Assembly (NCBI GenBank): GCA_004557385.1
Contig: SFEA01000004.1
Coordinates: forward strand, 1-64,000
DNA length: 64,000 nt
Reading direction: 5' to 3'
DNA from: Bacteroidales bacterium
GTDB taxonomy: Bacteria; Bacteroidota; Bacteroidia; Bacteroidales; Muribaculaceae
In this document: positions 17,732 through 25,855 of the stretch, piece by piece
How the letters are laid out: each line of letters opens with the position of its first letter
Numbering within the stretch: position 1 is the stretch's first letter
The notes under the pieces: generated by a model
What the model saw: the letters and a program-made list of their open reading frames with translations, nothing else
What the model was told of the DNA's origin: nothing
Databases searched by the model: none
Made by a program: the position numbers and the translations under genes

Positions 17732-18310
17732 TTTCAGTTCGGCATAAAGGCGTTGCACCGGCAATCCCATCACATTATAGAAACTGCCGCTGATTCGACG
17801 CACAGCCACCGAGCCTATCCACTCCTGTATGCCATAGGCACCCGCCTTGTCGAGCGGCTTGTAGTGGCTCACATAATACTCGATTTCATCGCTCGAAAGC
17901 GGTGCAAACTCCACCTCAGTCACCACATGAAAGGCGCTGCTGCGCTCACGAGTGCTAATGCACACACCGGTAATCACCTTGTGGGTGCGGCCCGACAACT
18001 CGCCAAGCATTCTACAAGCATCGGCTTCATCGGCTGGCTTGCCATACACCTTGCCATCGAGCAGCACAATGGTGTCGCTGGTTATCACCATCTCGTTGTC
18101 TACAATAAGGCTCTTATAGGCTTCGGCTTTCTTCTGCGAGATATACTGCGCAATCATGTCGGAGTTTAAATCACAAGGATAACTCTCATCGATTCCCGAC
18201 AATGTTTTCACCTCGAAATCGATGCCCAAACCTGCTAACAATTCGCGCCGACGAGGCGATTTGCTGCAAAGTATAATGTGATATTTTTTTAGATTTTCCA
18301 ACGGTTTCAT
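17723..18310 (-). CDS. maf: Maf-family nucleoside triphosphate pyrophosphatase
   Basis: 195 residues. Maf proteins hydrolyse dTTP, UTP or modified pyrimidine nucleoside triphosphates to monophosphates, in the cytosol. Family motifs: N-terminal phosphate-binding SKSPRRRELLAGLG (about 15-28), SDTIVLLDGKVYGKP (about 77-91, with the catalytic aspartate) and the C-terminal GSFYNVMGLPV. Length is normal for the family. It is the last gene of the nitroreductase-kdsC-maf run, 30 nt after kdsC, and converges on the ATP-grasp-like gene with a 9-nt overlap. Confidence 0.92.
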   Translation of the reverse strand: MKPLENLKKYHIILCSKSPRRRELLAGLGIDFEVKTLSGIDESYPCDLNSDMIAQYISQKKAEAYKSLIVDNEMVITSDTIVLLDGKVYGKPADEADACRMLGELSGRTHKVITGVCISTRERSSAFHVVTEVEFAPLSSDEIEYYVSHYKPLDKAGAYGIQEWIGSVAVRRISGSFYNVMGLPVQRLYAELKSF

Positions 18311-18340
18311 CGCTGTTATTTTTGCATTACTAATGAATAT

Positions 18341-18865
18341 TCACCATCCAAAGGCATGCTTTTCGTCGAGCCATTTGCCTTGCGCCTTCATCACCTGCTC
18401 AATCACATCGCGAGCCACGCCATATCCACCGTTGCAGCGAGTGACATACTTGGCAACCGCTATCACCTCGGGGGCGGCATCGGCGGGTGCTACCGGCAAC
18501 CCCACCTCGCTCATGCAATGCAAGTCGGGGATGTCGTCGCCACAATAAGTCACCTGCTCTGCCTCAAGACCGTTGTCGCACATCCACTGCTGCAACACGG
18601 GCAACTTCACCGCAGCTGCCAGAAAAACATTGGTGATTCCGAGTCCGCGATAACGCACCTCCACCGCCTTGGTGTTGGCGCCGGTGAGAATGGCAATCTT
18701 GTAGCCATGCTTCACCGCCAACTGCAGCGCATAGCCGTCCTTGATGTTGAGCATACGCATCGGCTCGCCCGTCGACGACATTGGTATCACCGTAGGCGAC
18801 AGCACACCATCAACGTCGAACACAAATGCCCGAATCTTTGTCAAGTCGTAATTTATCGAACTCAT
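18341..18865 (-). CDS. kdsC: 3-deoxy-D-manno-octulosonate-8-phosphate phosphatase (KdsC)
   Basis: 174 residues, HAD superfamily type C0. It dephosphorylates KDO-8-phosphate to KDO for lipopolysaccharide core synthesis. Motif I is FDVDGVLSPTV (about 15-25), motif II includes ILTGANT (about 59-65), and motif IV is CGDDIPDLHCM. Short cap-less length fits the tetrameric KdsC group. It lies between a nitroreductase and maf, in an operon with 31- and 30-nt gaps. Bacteroidales often carry kdsC beside maf, which supports the call. A related HAD phosphatase of other specificity cannot be excluded by motif alone. Confidence 0.88.
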   Translation of the reverse strand: MSSINYDLTKIRAFVFDVDGVLSPTVIPMSSTGEPMRMLNIKDGYALQLAVKHGYKIAILTGANTKAVEVRYRGLGITNVFLAAAVKLPVLQQWMCDNGLEAEQVTYCGDDIPDLHCMSEVGLPVAPADAAPEVIAVAKYVTRCNGGYGVARDVIEQVMKAQGKWLDEKHAFGW

Positions 18866-18896
18866 CGAATAATTTCGCTAATTTTTTGCAACGAAA

Positions 18897-19427
18897 TCAG
18901 AATTTGCCGATATGCACTTTCTCCCACAGCAGCTTGTCGGGGTCAACCGGACGGCGCACCTCATCTTTGTGACCGAGAACAATTATGCATTCCACTTGCT
19001 GCTCGCCGGGGATGTCGAGCAACTCGCGAATCAGGTCGGCAGAATCGTTATTGTCCTTGTCGAATCGGCCTCGCATCTGAATCCAGCAACTGCCCAAGCC
19101 CAGCGCCTCGGCTTGCAGCTGAATGTAGGTGGCAGCTATGGTGCAATCTTCCACCCAAACATCGGTCTTGCCCGGGTCGCCACACACCACAATGGCAAGT
19201 TTGCACTTTGCCACCGGACCAGAGCCGAACGGACGGCACTCCGACATCTTTGCCAGCACTTCCTTGTCCTCTACCACAACAAACTCCCACGGGCGAACGC
19301 TTTTCCCCGACGGTGCCAGCAGCGCTGCCTCGAGCAGCAGTTTCACATGTTCGCCATCGATTGGTTCGTCGGTGTATTTTCTGATGCTGTGACGAGTGAA
19401 CAGCATATCATGAAATTCTTTGTTCAT
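18897..19427 (-). CDS. Nitroreductase-family flavoprotein
   Basis: 176 residues. It would use FMN and NAD(P)H to reduce nitro compounds, quinones or a metabolic enone; the true substrate is unknown. The N-terminal signature TRHSIRKYTDEPID (about 9-22) is the FMN phosphate-binding segment, followed by LLEAALLAPSGKSVRPWEF. The C-terminal half has GLGSCWIQMRG and IIVLGHKDEVRRP, both typical. ATG 19427 is chosen over the longer frame to 19514 because the good promoter at 19466-19497 would start transcription inside the longer form. First gene of the kdsC-maf operon. Confidence 0.88.
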   Translation of the reverse strand: MNKEFHDMLFTRHSIRKYTDEPIDGEHVKLLLEAALLAPSGKSVRPWEFVVVEDKEVLAKMSECRPFGSGPVAKCKLAIVVCGDPGKTDVWVEDCTIAATYIQLQAEALGLGSCWIQMRGRFDKDNNDSADLIRELLDIPGEQQVECIIVLGHKDEVRRPVDPDKLLWEKVHIGKF

Positions 19428-19465
19428 AAGTATTCTTGTTAATTCGTTATTAATATTTCCGATTT

Positions 19466-19497
19466 CAAATTTAGCAATAATTTTTCTTTGTAGCAAA
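19466..19497 (-). promoter_or_regulatory. Promoter of the nitroreductase-kdsC-maf operon
   Basis: On the minus strand TTTG (19494-19497), 20 nt, TAAATTTG (19466-19473): perfect fit to the Bacteroidota consensus, about 39 nt before the ATG. Confidence 0.7.
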
Positions 19498-19561
19498 AAC
19501 TGGCTCAACCACATAATTTAACCCACACATTATTCGTTATTTTACTAAATCATTTTTTCGT

Positions 19562-21982
19562 ATGACAAAACAACTGGCACGACTATATATCATGCTGCTG
19601 GTGCTCTTGGCATCGGCGCATCTGGGCTTTGCACTGGCAAACATAAAAATTGAAGGTAAAGTCAGCGACGAGCACAACAGCCCCATCGAATTTGCCACAG
19701 TGCGAGTGGCTGGCTCGGCTCTTGGCACCACCACAAACAACAAGGGCGAATACGCCATCACGGTTTCCGACCGCGACACGCTCATGGTGGTGTTTTCATG
19801 CATCGGTTATTCCGACGTTAAGCGCCAATTCATTAAGCCAAAAGGCACCATCACCCTCAACGTGAAGCTCTACGAAAAATCTCACGAACTCAACGAGGTG
19901 AACGTGACCGAAATAAAGCGGCAAACCGACCAAATGCAAACCATCGACGCCTCGGTGAGCCGCCTCACGCCCGACGCTTCGGGCGGAAGCATAGAGTCGG
20001 TGCTCACCACCATGGCTGGCGTAAGCTCAAAGAACGAGATGAGCACGCAATATATGGTGCGCGGCGGTTCGTATGACGAAAACAGCGTCTACATCAACGG
20101 CATCGAAGTATATCGCCCACAGCTGGTGAGCAATGGCCAGCAGGAAGGATTGAGCATCATTAACCCCGACATGGTGGGCTCGGTGAAATTCTCCACTGGC
20201 GGATTTGGTGCCGAATATGCCGACAAGATGTCGTCGGCGCTCGACATTCGCTATCGCGACCCCGAAGCATTCGAAGGCTCGGCTGCGCTCAGTCTGCAAG
20301 GCGGCAGCCTCTCGCTGGGGCAAAGCAGCAAGCGATTCTCGCAGCTGCATGGATTCCGATTTAAACGAAACTCCGGGTTACTCGGCTCTCTCGAGGACAA
20401 GGGCGAATACGACCCAAAATACTTCGACTATCAGACATTTATGAACTGGGCAATCAACAGCAAATGGAAGCTGTCGGTGCTTGGCAACATATCGATGAAC
20501 AACTATCGCTTCACACCCGAAACTCGCGAAACAAGCTTTGGCACGTCAACCAACGCAAAGTCGTTTAAGGTGTATTTCGACGGGTTCGAGAAAGACCGCT
20601 TCGAAACATTTTTCGGAGCCATGTCGCTGTCATTCAACCCAAATAAGAATCACTCCTACACGCTCATGGCTTCGGGCTATAAGACCAACGAGCTGGTCAC
20701 CTACGACATCCACGGCGAGTATTGGCTCGACGAAGCTGGCGGCAGCAACAGCTCAGGCGACCAAGTGGGCGGCGAACTGGGCGTGGGCAAATATCACGAG
20801 CACGAACGCAACCGTCTGAAAGCAAGCGTGTTGGCAATCACGCTAAAAGGTTCAAACAAGATTGCAAACAACCTTATCAGCTACGGCGCCACCATTCAGC
20901 GCGAATCAATCTTCGAAAACTCCCGTCAATGGGAATGGCGCGACTCGGCTGGTTATTCGCTGCCACACCTGCCCGAAGAAGTGAACGTGATTTACAGCCA
21001 ATCATCTAACCACGACTTTGGCAGCACCCGTTTTGCCGCATATCTGCAAGACACCTACAAACTTGCCTCATCGGCTGGCTATTTCACCATCAACGGCGGC
21101 GTGCGCCTCTCCTACTGGGATTTCAACAAAGAATTCCTTGTGTCGCCACGAGCAAGCATAGGCTTCATTCCTGCCGGAAACGAACGCTTTTCGCTGCGCC
21201 TCGCCACCGGACTCTACTATCAAGCGCCATTCTACAAAGAATATCGCCTCGACCAGACCGACCCCGAGGGCAACCACGTGATTGCGCTAAACAGCGACAT
21301 CAAGTCGCAACGAAGCATTCAAGTGATTCTTGGCGGCGACTACACATTCCGCACGCTCAACCGCCCATTCAAGTTCACCGCCGAGATGTACTATAAAAAC
21401 CTCTCGAACCTCATTCCCTACGAGGTTGAGAACCTGAAAGTGGTGTATTCCGGCACCAACTCTGCCAAAGGCTACGTTGCCGGCATCGACATGAAATTCT
21501 TCGGTCAATTCGTCGAAGGCTCCGACTCATGGATTAGCTTCTCGCTCATGAAAACACAAGAAAACATAGCCGGAGTGAAAGTGCCCCGCCCCACCGACCA
21601 ACGCTACAGCGTGGCATTGTTCTTCACCGATTACTTCCCCAAACTTCCACGGTTGAAATTCAGCCTCAAAGGCGTACTGTCCGACGGACTGCCCACCACA
21701 GCGCCACATTCGTCACGCGACAAAGGCTACTTCCGCATGCCCGCCTACAAGCGCGTCGACGTAGGTCTGTCCTATCAACTCATTGGCGAACGCGAACGCA
21801 ACGGCAGCACATTCCTGCGCCACTTCAAAGATGCATGGATAGGATTTGACGTGTTCAACCTGTTCGACATCTCAAACGTGAGCAGCTACTACTGGGTCAC
21901 TGACGTCAACAACATGCAATACGCCGTGCCAAACTACCTCACCCGCCGCCAAATCAACGTCCGCCTCTCACTCCGCTTCTAA
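19562..21982 (+). CDS. TonB-dependent outer-membrane receptor, not paired with SusD
   Basis: 806 residues. Signal peptide about 1-27 (LGFALA). A carboxypeptidase-like regulatory domain (about 29-110, IKIEGKVSDEHNSPIEFATVRVAG) is followed by a plug (about 125-235; SVLTTMAGVSSKNEMSTQYMV precedes RGGSYDENSVYINGIEVY) and a barrel ending in the aromatic terminus LSLRF. It is about 190 residues shorter than SusC-type proteins and has no SusD gene beside it, so it more likely takes up a metal chelate, vitamin or peptide than a glycan. No ligand clue in the neighbours. Its last 15 nt overlap the convergent small gene at 21968-22144. Confidence 0.88.
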   Translation: MTKQLARLYIMLLVLLASAHLGFALANIKIEGKVSDEHNSPIEFATVRVAGSALGTTTNNKGEYAITVSDRDTLMVVFSCIGYSDVKRQFIKPKGTITLNVKLYEKSHELNEVNVTEIKRQTDQMQTIDASVSRLTPDASGGSIESVLTTMAGVSSKNEMSTQYMVRGGSYDENSVYINGIEVYRPQLVSNGQQEGLSIINPDMVGSVKFSTGGFGAEYADKMSSALDIRYRDPEAFEGSAALSLQGGSLSLGQSSKRFSQLHGFRFKRNSGLLGSLEDKGEYDPKYFDYQTFMNWAINSKWKLSVLGNISMNNYRFTPETRETSFGTSTNAKSFKVYFDGFEKDRFETFFGAMSLSFNPNKNHSYTLMASGYKTNELVTYDIHGEYWLDEAGGSNSSGDQVGGELGVGKYHEHERNRLKASVLAITLKGSNKIANNLISYGATIQRESIFENSRQWEWRDSAGYSLPHLPEEVNVIYSQSSNHDFGSTRFAAYLQDTYKLASSAGYFTINGGVRLSYWDFNKEFLVSPRASIGFIPAGNERFSLRLATGLYYQAPFYKEYRLDQTDPEGNHVIALNSDIKSQRSIQVILGGDYTFRTLNRPFKFTAEMYYKNLSNLIPYEVENLKVVYSGTNSAKGYVAGIDMKFFGQFVEGSDSWISFSLMKTQENIAGVKVPRPTDQRYSVALFFTDYFPKLPRLKFSLKGVLSDGLPTTAPHSSRDKGYFRMPAYKRVDVGLSYQLIGERERNGSTFLRHFKDAWIGFDVFNLFDISNVSSYYWVTDVNNMQYAVPNYLTRRQINVRLSLRF

Positions 21983-22144
21983 CGAAGATTTCGCATCTGA
22001 AGCTTCACGGGCGGCTTTTTCGGCGGCGAGGCGGGCTTTATAGGCACGCAGCTGCTTCTGCCACGCCAGTTTCTTGGCTTTCTCCTTGGCGGCTTTCTGC
22101 GCCAAATAGTCTTCGTATTGTCGTTCAAGATAGTTATCTGCCAT
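21968..22144 (-). CDS. Small basic alanine/lysine-rich protein downstream of recR
   Basis: 58 residues, MADNYLERQYEDYLAQKAAK at the start, then a run rich in Ala, Lys, Arg and Glu to EAE-stop. It would be one long charged helix or coiled coil and has no membrane segment. It begins 23 nt after the recR stop on the same strand, so it is probably cotranscribed with recR. The 3' end overlaps the TonB receptor by 15 nt. I do not recognise a family. The composition (KAAKEKAKKLAWQKQ, LAAEKAARE) suggests a nucleic-acid- or ribosome-associated peptide, but this is speculation. Confidence 0.6.
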   Translation of the reverse strand: MADNYLERQYEDYLAQKAAKEKAKKLAWQKQLRAYKARLAAEKAAREASDAKSSLEAE

Positions 22145-22167
22145 GCTACTAATCTGATTTTAATGAT

Positions 22168-22803
22168 TCAATCCTTGCTGAAAGTGTCGGTGAACAAAGT
22201 GCGATTCATTATCGAACGTCCAAGCGTAAGCTCGTCGGTATATTCAATCTCGTTGCCCACGCTCACGCCGCGAGCCAGCATTGTGATTTTCACATCGAAC
22301 TCTGCCAAGCGACGGAAAATATAGAAATTAGTGGTGTCGCCCTCCATGGTTGCGCTCAACGCCAAAATCACCTCCTTCACGCCACCGGCACGCACGCGCT
22401 CCACCAGACTGTCAATCTCGATGTCCTGCGGCCCGATGCCGTCCATAGGCGAAATCAATCCGCCAAGCACATGATACACTCCGTGGTGCTGATGAGTGTT
22501 TTCGATGCTCATCACATCCTTCACATTCTCAACCACACATATTGTCGACGCATCGCGGAGCGGATTGCTGCAAATCGGGCAAACCTCGTGCTCCGAGATG
22601 TTGTGGCATACGCTACAATAGCGAATCTCGCGACGCAGCTTAATAATCGCCTCGCCAAAGCCTACTGCCACATGCTCGTCCTGACGCAACAGATGCAGCA
22701 CCAAGCGCAAAGCCGTCTTGCGGCCTATACCCGGCAACTTCGAGAACTCCGTGACAGCATTCTCCAGCAAAGTCGATGCAAATTCCTGCTCCATATTGTC
22801 CAT
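22168..22803 (-). CDS. recR: Recombination mediator RecR
   Basis: 211 residues. RecR works with RecO and RecF in loading RecA at gaps. Helix-hairpin-helix FSKLPGIGRKTALRLVLHLL (about 20-39), a C4 zinc finger (CSVCHNISEHEVCPICSNP, about 64-82) and a TOPRIM domain (ICVVENVKDVMSIENT, then GGLISPMDGIGPQDI) occur in the standard order. The frame is open to 22887, but ATG 22803 gives the normal length and fits a promoter whose start point would be about 22813. Confidence 0.95.
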   Translation of the reverse strand: MDNMEQEFASTLLENAVTEFSKLPGIGRKTALRLVLHLLRQDEHVAVGFGEAIIKLRREIRYCSVCHNISEHEVCPICSNPLRDASTICVVENVKDVMSIENTHQHHGVYHVLGGLISPMDGIGPQDIEIDSLVERVRAGGVKEVILALSATMEGDTTNFYIFRRLAEFDVKITMLARGVSVGNEIEYTDELTLGRSIMNRTLFTDTFSKD

Positions 22804-22819
22804 TCTTATTATTACCATA

Positions 22820-22851
22820 CAAAGGTACAAAAACAACACTTCATTCGCAAC
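22820..22851 (-). promoter_or_regulatory. Promoter of recR
   Basis: On the minus strand GTTG (22848-22851), 20 nt, TACCTTTG (22820-22827). The predicted transcript would begin about 10 nt before the ATG at 22803 and rules out the longer reading frame. Confidence 0.55.
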
Positions 22852-22947
22852 ACCCAACAGCCATGCCACATTTCGTTTCAAAACCAAACACAGCCTAATT
22901 ATTTACGAAAAATTACACTTTTTTACACTAACTTACCCCTCAAATAA

Positions 22948-22979
22948 TTTGTTAATAATCTTATTTCATTATATATTTG
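22948..22979 (+). promoter_or_regulatory. Promoter of mdh
   Basis: TTTG (22948-22951), 20 nt, TATATTTG (22972-22979): a full consensus match, with about 65 nt of A/T-rich leader before the ATG at 23051. Confidence 0.7.
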
Positions 22980-23050
22980 CATATCGCTTAACTACAAGAA
23001 TCGAAAACAACTAAAATTATTAATATTCAATTAATTAAAAAATTACTATT

Positions 23051-24014
23051 ATGGCAAAATTTTTGACAGATGAGAAACTCGTCATTGTAGGTGCTGGTGG
23101 TGCAATCGGCTCAAACATGGTTCAATCAGTGCTTATGCTTGGTCTTACTCCAAACATTTGTCTTTACGATATCTACGAACCAGGTGTTCACGGTGTGTAC
23201 GACGAAATGTGCCACTGCGCATTCCCAGGTGCAAACATCTCTTACACTGTTGATCCAGCTGAAGCATTCACAGGTGCTAAGTACATCATTTCGTCGGGCG
23301 GTGCTCCTCGCAAAGAAGGCATGACTCGCGAAGACCTCCTCAAAGGCAACTGCCAAATCGCTGCCGACTTCGGTGACAAAATCAAGCAATACTGCCCCGA
23401 TGTTAAGCACGTTGTGGTTATCTTCAACCCTGCCGACGTTACTGCTCTCACAGCTCTCATCCACTCTGGTTTGAAACCTAACCAACTCACTTCGCTTGCT
23501 GCTCTCGACTCTACACGTTTGCAACAACAACTCGCCAAGGAATTCGGCGTTCAACAAGACAAGGTTACTGAAGCTTACACCTACGGCGGTCACGGCGAAC
23601 AAATGGCTGTATTCGCTTCGAAGGCTAAGATTGACGGCAAACCTCTTTCTGAACTCCCACTTTCGGCTGAACGTTGGGCTGAAATCAAGCACATGACCAT
23701 CCAAGGCGGTTCTAACATCATCAGCTTACCAAGCAGTGAAGATGATTGAAGGCGCTATGGGCGGCGAACCATTCACTTGGCCTGCTGGCTGCTACGTTAA
23801 CTGCGACAAGTGCGGTTTCAAGAATGTGATGATGGCTATGCCTACCACTATCGACAAGGACGGCGTTCACTTCACCGAACCTCAAGGCACCGAAGAAGAA
23901 ATGGCTGCACTCAAGGCTTCGTACGAACACCTCTGCAAGATGCGCGACGAACTCTTCACACTCGGCATCATCCCTTCAGTTGACGAATGGAACAAGATGA
24001 ACCCAAACTTGTAA
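23051..24014 (+). pseudogene. mdh: Malate dehydrogenase, frame broken by an apparent 32-nt deletion
   Basis: Malate dehydrogenase interconverts malate and oxaloacetate with NAD. The first frame (23051-23749) shows the Rossmann loop VGAGGAIGSN, the substrate loop GGAPRKEGMTREDLLKGN and the catalytic His region TYGGHGEQM. It then runs out of frame after GGSNII and stops. The second frame (useful from about 23724, stop 24014) begins AYQAVKMIEGAMGGEPF and continues normally to EWNKMNPNL. Relatives, as I recall them, have about 11 residues (KLRGRSSFQSP) between NII and AY. Their absence, with one extra base left at 23723, equals a 32-nt deletion. Promoter, codon use and terminator otherwise look intact, so either a very recent mutation or an assembly error. 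Confidence 0.85.
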
Positions 24015-24039
24015 TTCACACGAAATTGCAATAAACACC

Positions 24040-24074
24040 AAAGGAGGATTGCCACCCGGCTCTCCTCCTTTTTT
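24040..24074 (+). terminator. Terminator of mdh
   Basis: Nine-bp stem AAAGGAGGA/TCCTCCTTT (24040-24048 with 24063-24071) with a T-run, 26 nt after the stop. Confidence 0.85.
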
Positions 24075-24207
24075 ATTCCCCCTCACACACTTGCCAGTTC
24101 CTCTCTTGCCCGTAAGCAAATTTGCCTATACCAACACATCATACACATTTGCAACAAGTATATGATATTTGACGAGGGACAACACTAAACAAAACGAATT
24201 AATTTCA

Positions 24208-24215
24208 TATATTTG
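24208..24215 (+). promoter_or_regulatory. Putative -7 box for the DUF6150-like gene
   Basis: TATATTTG, 44 nt before the ATG at 24260. No TTTG at standard spacing. Confidence 0.35.
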
Positions 24216-24259
24216 TTCATCCAACGACACCGTTGCCAATAAACTAAACAATTACGAGT

Positions 24260-24598
24260 ATGAGAACCACCCTATTTATAATCGCCCTAAGCATAGCCCT
24301 ATGTGCCAAAGCACAAAAGGTATTTTCAACACCGACCGAATCGCAGGCCGACGTGAAAGTGTTTGTGGTAGACAAAGAATACCGTGCCGACATCATCGTG
24401 TTTCGCACCGACCGAGAGTATCGCGCAAAAGCGAGCGAGAACAAAGGAATATGGTATTTCACCGACAAAGCATCGCGAGCCGAAAAGAAAATCTATTTTG
24501 TCGACAAAGACTATCGCGCCGACCTTAAAGTACTCTTCACCGACCGCGAATATCGCGCAGGATGGAAAAACAACACCAAAAAGCACCTGATGTACTAA
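24260..24598 (+). CDS. Small secreted repeat protein, DUF6150-like
   Basis: 112 residues with a signal peptide (1-19, CAKAQ). The rest consists of about six short units of 13-18 residues that vary on an aromatic/V-x-D-K/R-x-x-x-R-A-x theme: VVDKEYRAD, RTDREYRAK, FTDKASRAE, FVDKDYRAD and FTDREYRAG. The even spacing suggests stacked beta-strands or hairpins with exposed basic and aromatic side chains. I recall similar Bacteroidota proteins under DUF6150, whose function is unknown. It stands alone between mdh and a lipoprotein gene. Confidence 0.75.
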   Translation: MRTTLFIIALSIALCAKAQKVFSTPTESQADVKVFVVDKEYRADIIVFRTDREYRAKASENKGIWYFTDKASRAEKKIYFVDKDYRADLKVLFTDREYRAGWKNNTKKHLMY

Positions 24599-24694
24599 CC
24601 AGCCCTCGCACCATATTCCTGCAGAAAAACGCAAAGCATTTGCCCGACGCGTGTGCACACACTGCTCACAAATATTCTCAATTTACTATTCTTA

Positions 24695-24728
24695 CTTGAC
24701 CACATTTAAAAGAATTATACTATCTTTG
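24695..24728 (+). promoter_or_regulatory. Putative promoter of the AT-rich lipoprotein gene
   Basis: CTTG (24695-24698), 22 nt, TATCTTTG (24721-24728), with the ATG at 24757. Confidence 0.5.
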
Positions 24729-24756
24729 TTTATCATTAACTCTAAATTATATAATC

Positions 24757-25359
24757 ATGAAGAATCATATCATACCATTCTTAGCATGTTTGTTACTTCT
24801 TGCTTCTTGTGGTAAATCAAACGAAGAGCAAGCAGAAGCCTTAATACAAGAGATTGTTAAGAGTAACTTGTTTCATCCTGAAACATATAAACCTATCTCT
24901 ACGACAGTAGATAGTTTATATATCGATTTTGAAGCATTTGCCCAATCAGCCAATGAACTACAAGATTTGACTAATTTGCTTAAAAAAGAAAGAGAATACT
25001 CTTATGATTTGGAGTCAGCCCAATCAACTATGAGTATTTATAGTCAATCATCTTATTACTATTCTGATTATGATAGAAACAGATACACCAAAGGCAAAAA
25101 GGAATACGAAAATGCAAAAAAGAAATTAGAAAAAATTGAGCCTAAAATTGACAAATCTTTATCTACATTAATGGATTTATCAAAAAACTTGCGTTCAACC
25201 GAGTTTCAAGGATGGGTAATTGAACATGATTTCACATCAATGAACGAAGAAAATACCGCCAGTGTCAAAGGGCAAATGATATTCTTTTGCAACAAAGATT
25301 TCACTAAATGCAGCGAAGGCGTAGACAAAAGATACATAACATTTTTTTCAATCTCTTGA
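24757..25359 (+). CDS. Hypothetical lipoprotein, probably frameshifted near its 3' end
   Basis: 200 residues as written. The signal peptide has the lipobox LLASC (Cys19). The body is helical, with a Tyr/Ser-rich patch (SQSSYYYSDYDRNRY, about 98-112) and a Lys/Glu coiled coil (about 114-145). I do not recognise the family. Base composition is visibly more AT-rich than in the neighbours, a possible sign of transfer. The frame ends at 25359, soon after a T7 tract (25342-25348). If the tract is read as T8, the frame continues 32 more residues (FNLLKELSELDSKDDVKEF and on) to a TGA at 25442. The original gene was therefore probably about 228-230 residues. Confidence 0.75.
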   Translation: MKNHIIPFLACLLLLASCGKSNEEQAEALIQEIVKSNLFHPETYKPISTTVDSLYIDFEAFAQSANELQDLTNLLKKEREYSYDLESAQSTMSIYSQSSYYYSDYDRNRYTKGKKEYENAKKKLEKIEPKIDKSLSTLMDLSKNLRSTEFQGWVIEHDFTSMNEENTASVKGQMIFFCNKDFTKCSEGVDKRYITFFSIS

Positions 25360-25483
25360 AAGAGTTATCTGAACTGGATTCCAAAGATGATGTAAAAGAA
25401 TTCATTGAAGACAATCTAATCTATTTTGATAACTTAATATGATACTTTAGCATTGTCTTTTCACGCAGAAAACAACTGGGCAT

Positions 25484-25530
25484 AAAAGAAAGTCGGTTGA
25501 AAACCTTTCGATTTTCAACCGACTTTCTTT
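25484..25530 (-). terminator. Terminator of tRNA-Val (bidirectional shape)
   Basis: Long near-perfect stem (25484-25503 with 25512-25531) with an 8-nt loop and T-runs on both sides. It directly follows the tRNA 3' end on the minus strand and could also stop the lipoprotein transcript. Confidence 0.8.
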
Positions 25531-25608
25531 TGGTGGGCGTTGACGGATTCGAACCGCCGACCCTCTGCTTGTAAGGCAGATGCTCTGAACCAGCTGAGCT
25601 AAACGCCC
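25531..25608 (-). tRNA. tRNA-Val (UAC)
   Basis: On the minus strand the sequence starts GGGCGTTTAGCTCAG, has anticodon stem ATCTGC / GCAGA with loop CTTACAA (anticodon TAC), the T arm GGCGGTTCGAATCC, and closes with AACGCCC, discriminator A and an encoded CCA (25531-25533). The acceptor stem pairs fully. Confidence 0.95.
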
Positions 25609-25789
25609 TTGAGTTGCTCGGGTTGTTTCCCTGAATTAGCAAAACTTTTCGGCAACATTTTTTCATTATTTTTTTAGCAAAACCTGCAAATACGAAGCCA
25701 TTGCACAATGAATCAAACACTTATGTATTATCAAAAAAATGTTTTTTTCTATACCCACCCCTTGCCTCGGCATACATTTTGCAACACAT

Positions 25790-25821
25790 ATTGCGAATCA
25801 CGACAAAAATACATACTTTTG
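25790..25821 (+). promoter_or_regulatory. Promoter of clpS-clpA-aat
   Basis: ATTG (25790-25793), 20 nt, TACTTTTG (25814-25821). Transcript would start about 28 nt before the clpS ATG at 25856. Confidence 0.6.
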
Positions 25822-25855
25822 TAATTTGAACATAACTAATCATTTTCAAAAATCA

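Noticed and set aside
19562..21982. Second polysaccharide utilisation locus around the TonB receptor
   Set aside because: No SusD-like or carbohydrate-enzyme gene adjoins it, and the protein is shorter than SusC proteins.
23736..24014. Separate 92-residue gene after mdh
   Set aside because: It is the displaced C-terminal part of malate dehydrogenase and continues the family sequence without a break apart from the deletion.
24260..24598. Short repeats as a CRISPR-like array
   Set aside because: The repeat is at protein level only, in frame behind a signal peptide, with variable DNA sequence and no spacer structure.
25342..25349. Programmed -1 frameshift site in the lipoprotein gene
   Set aside because: The frame-0 codons around the T7 tract do not form a standard X-XXY-YYZ slippery site and no downstream stimulator was evident. 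A simple indel explains it better.
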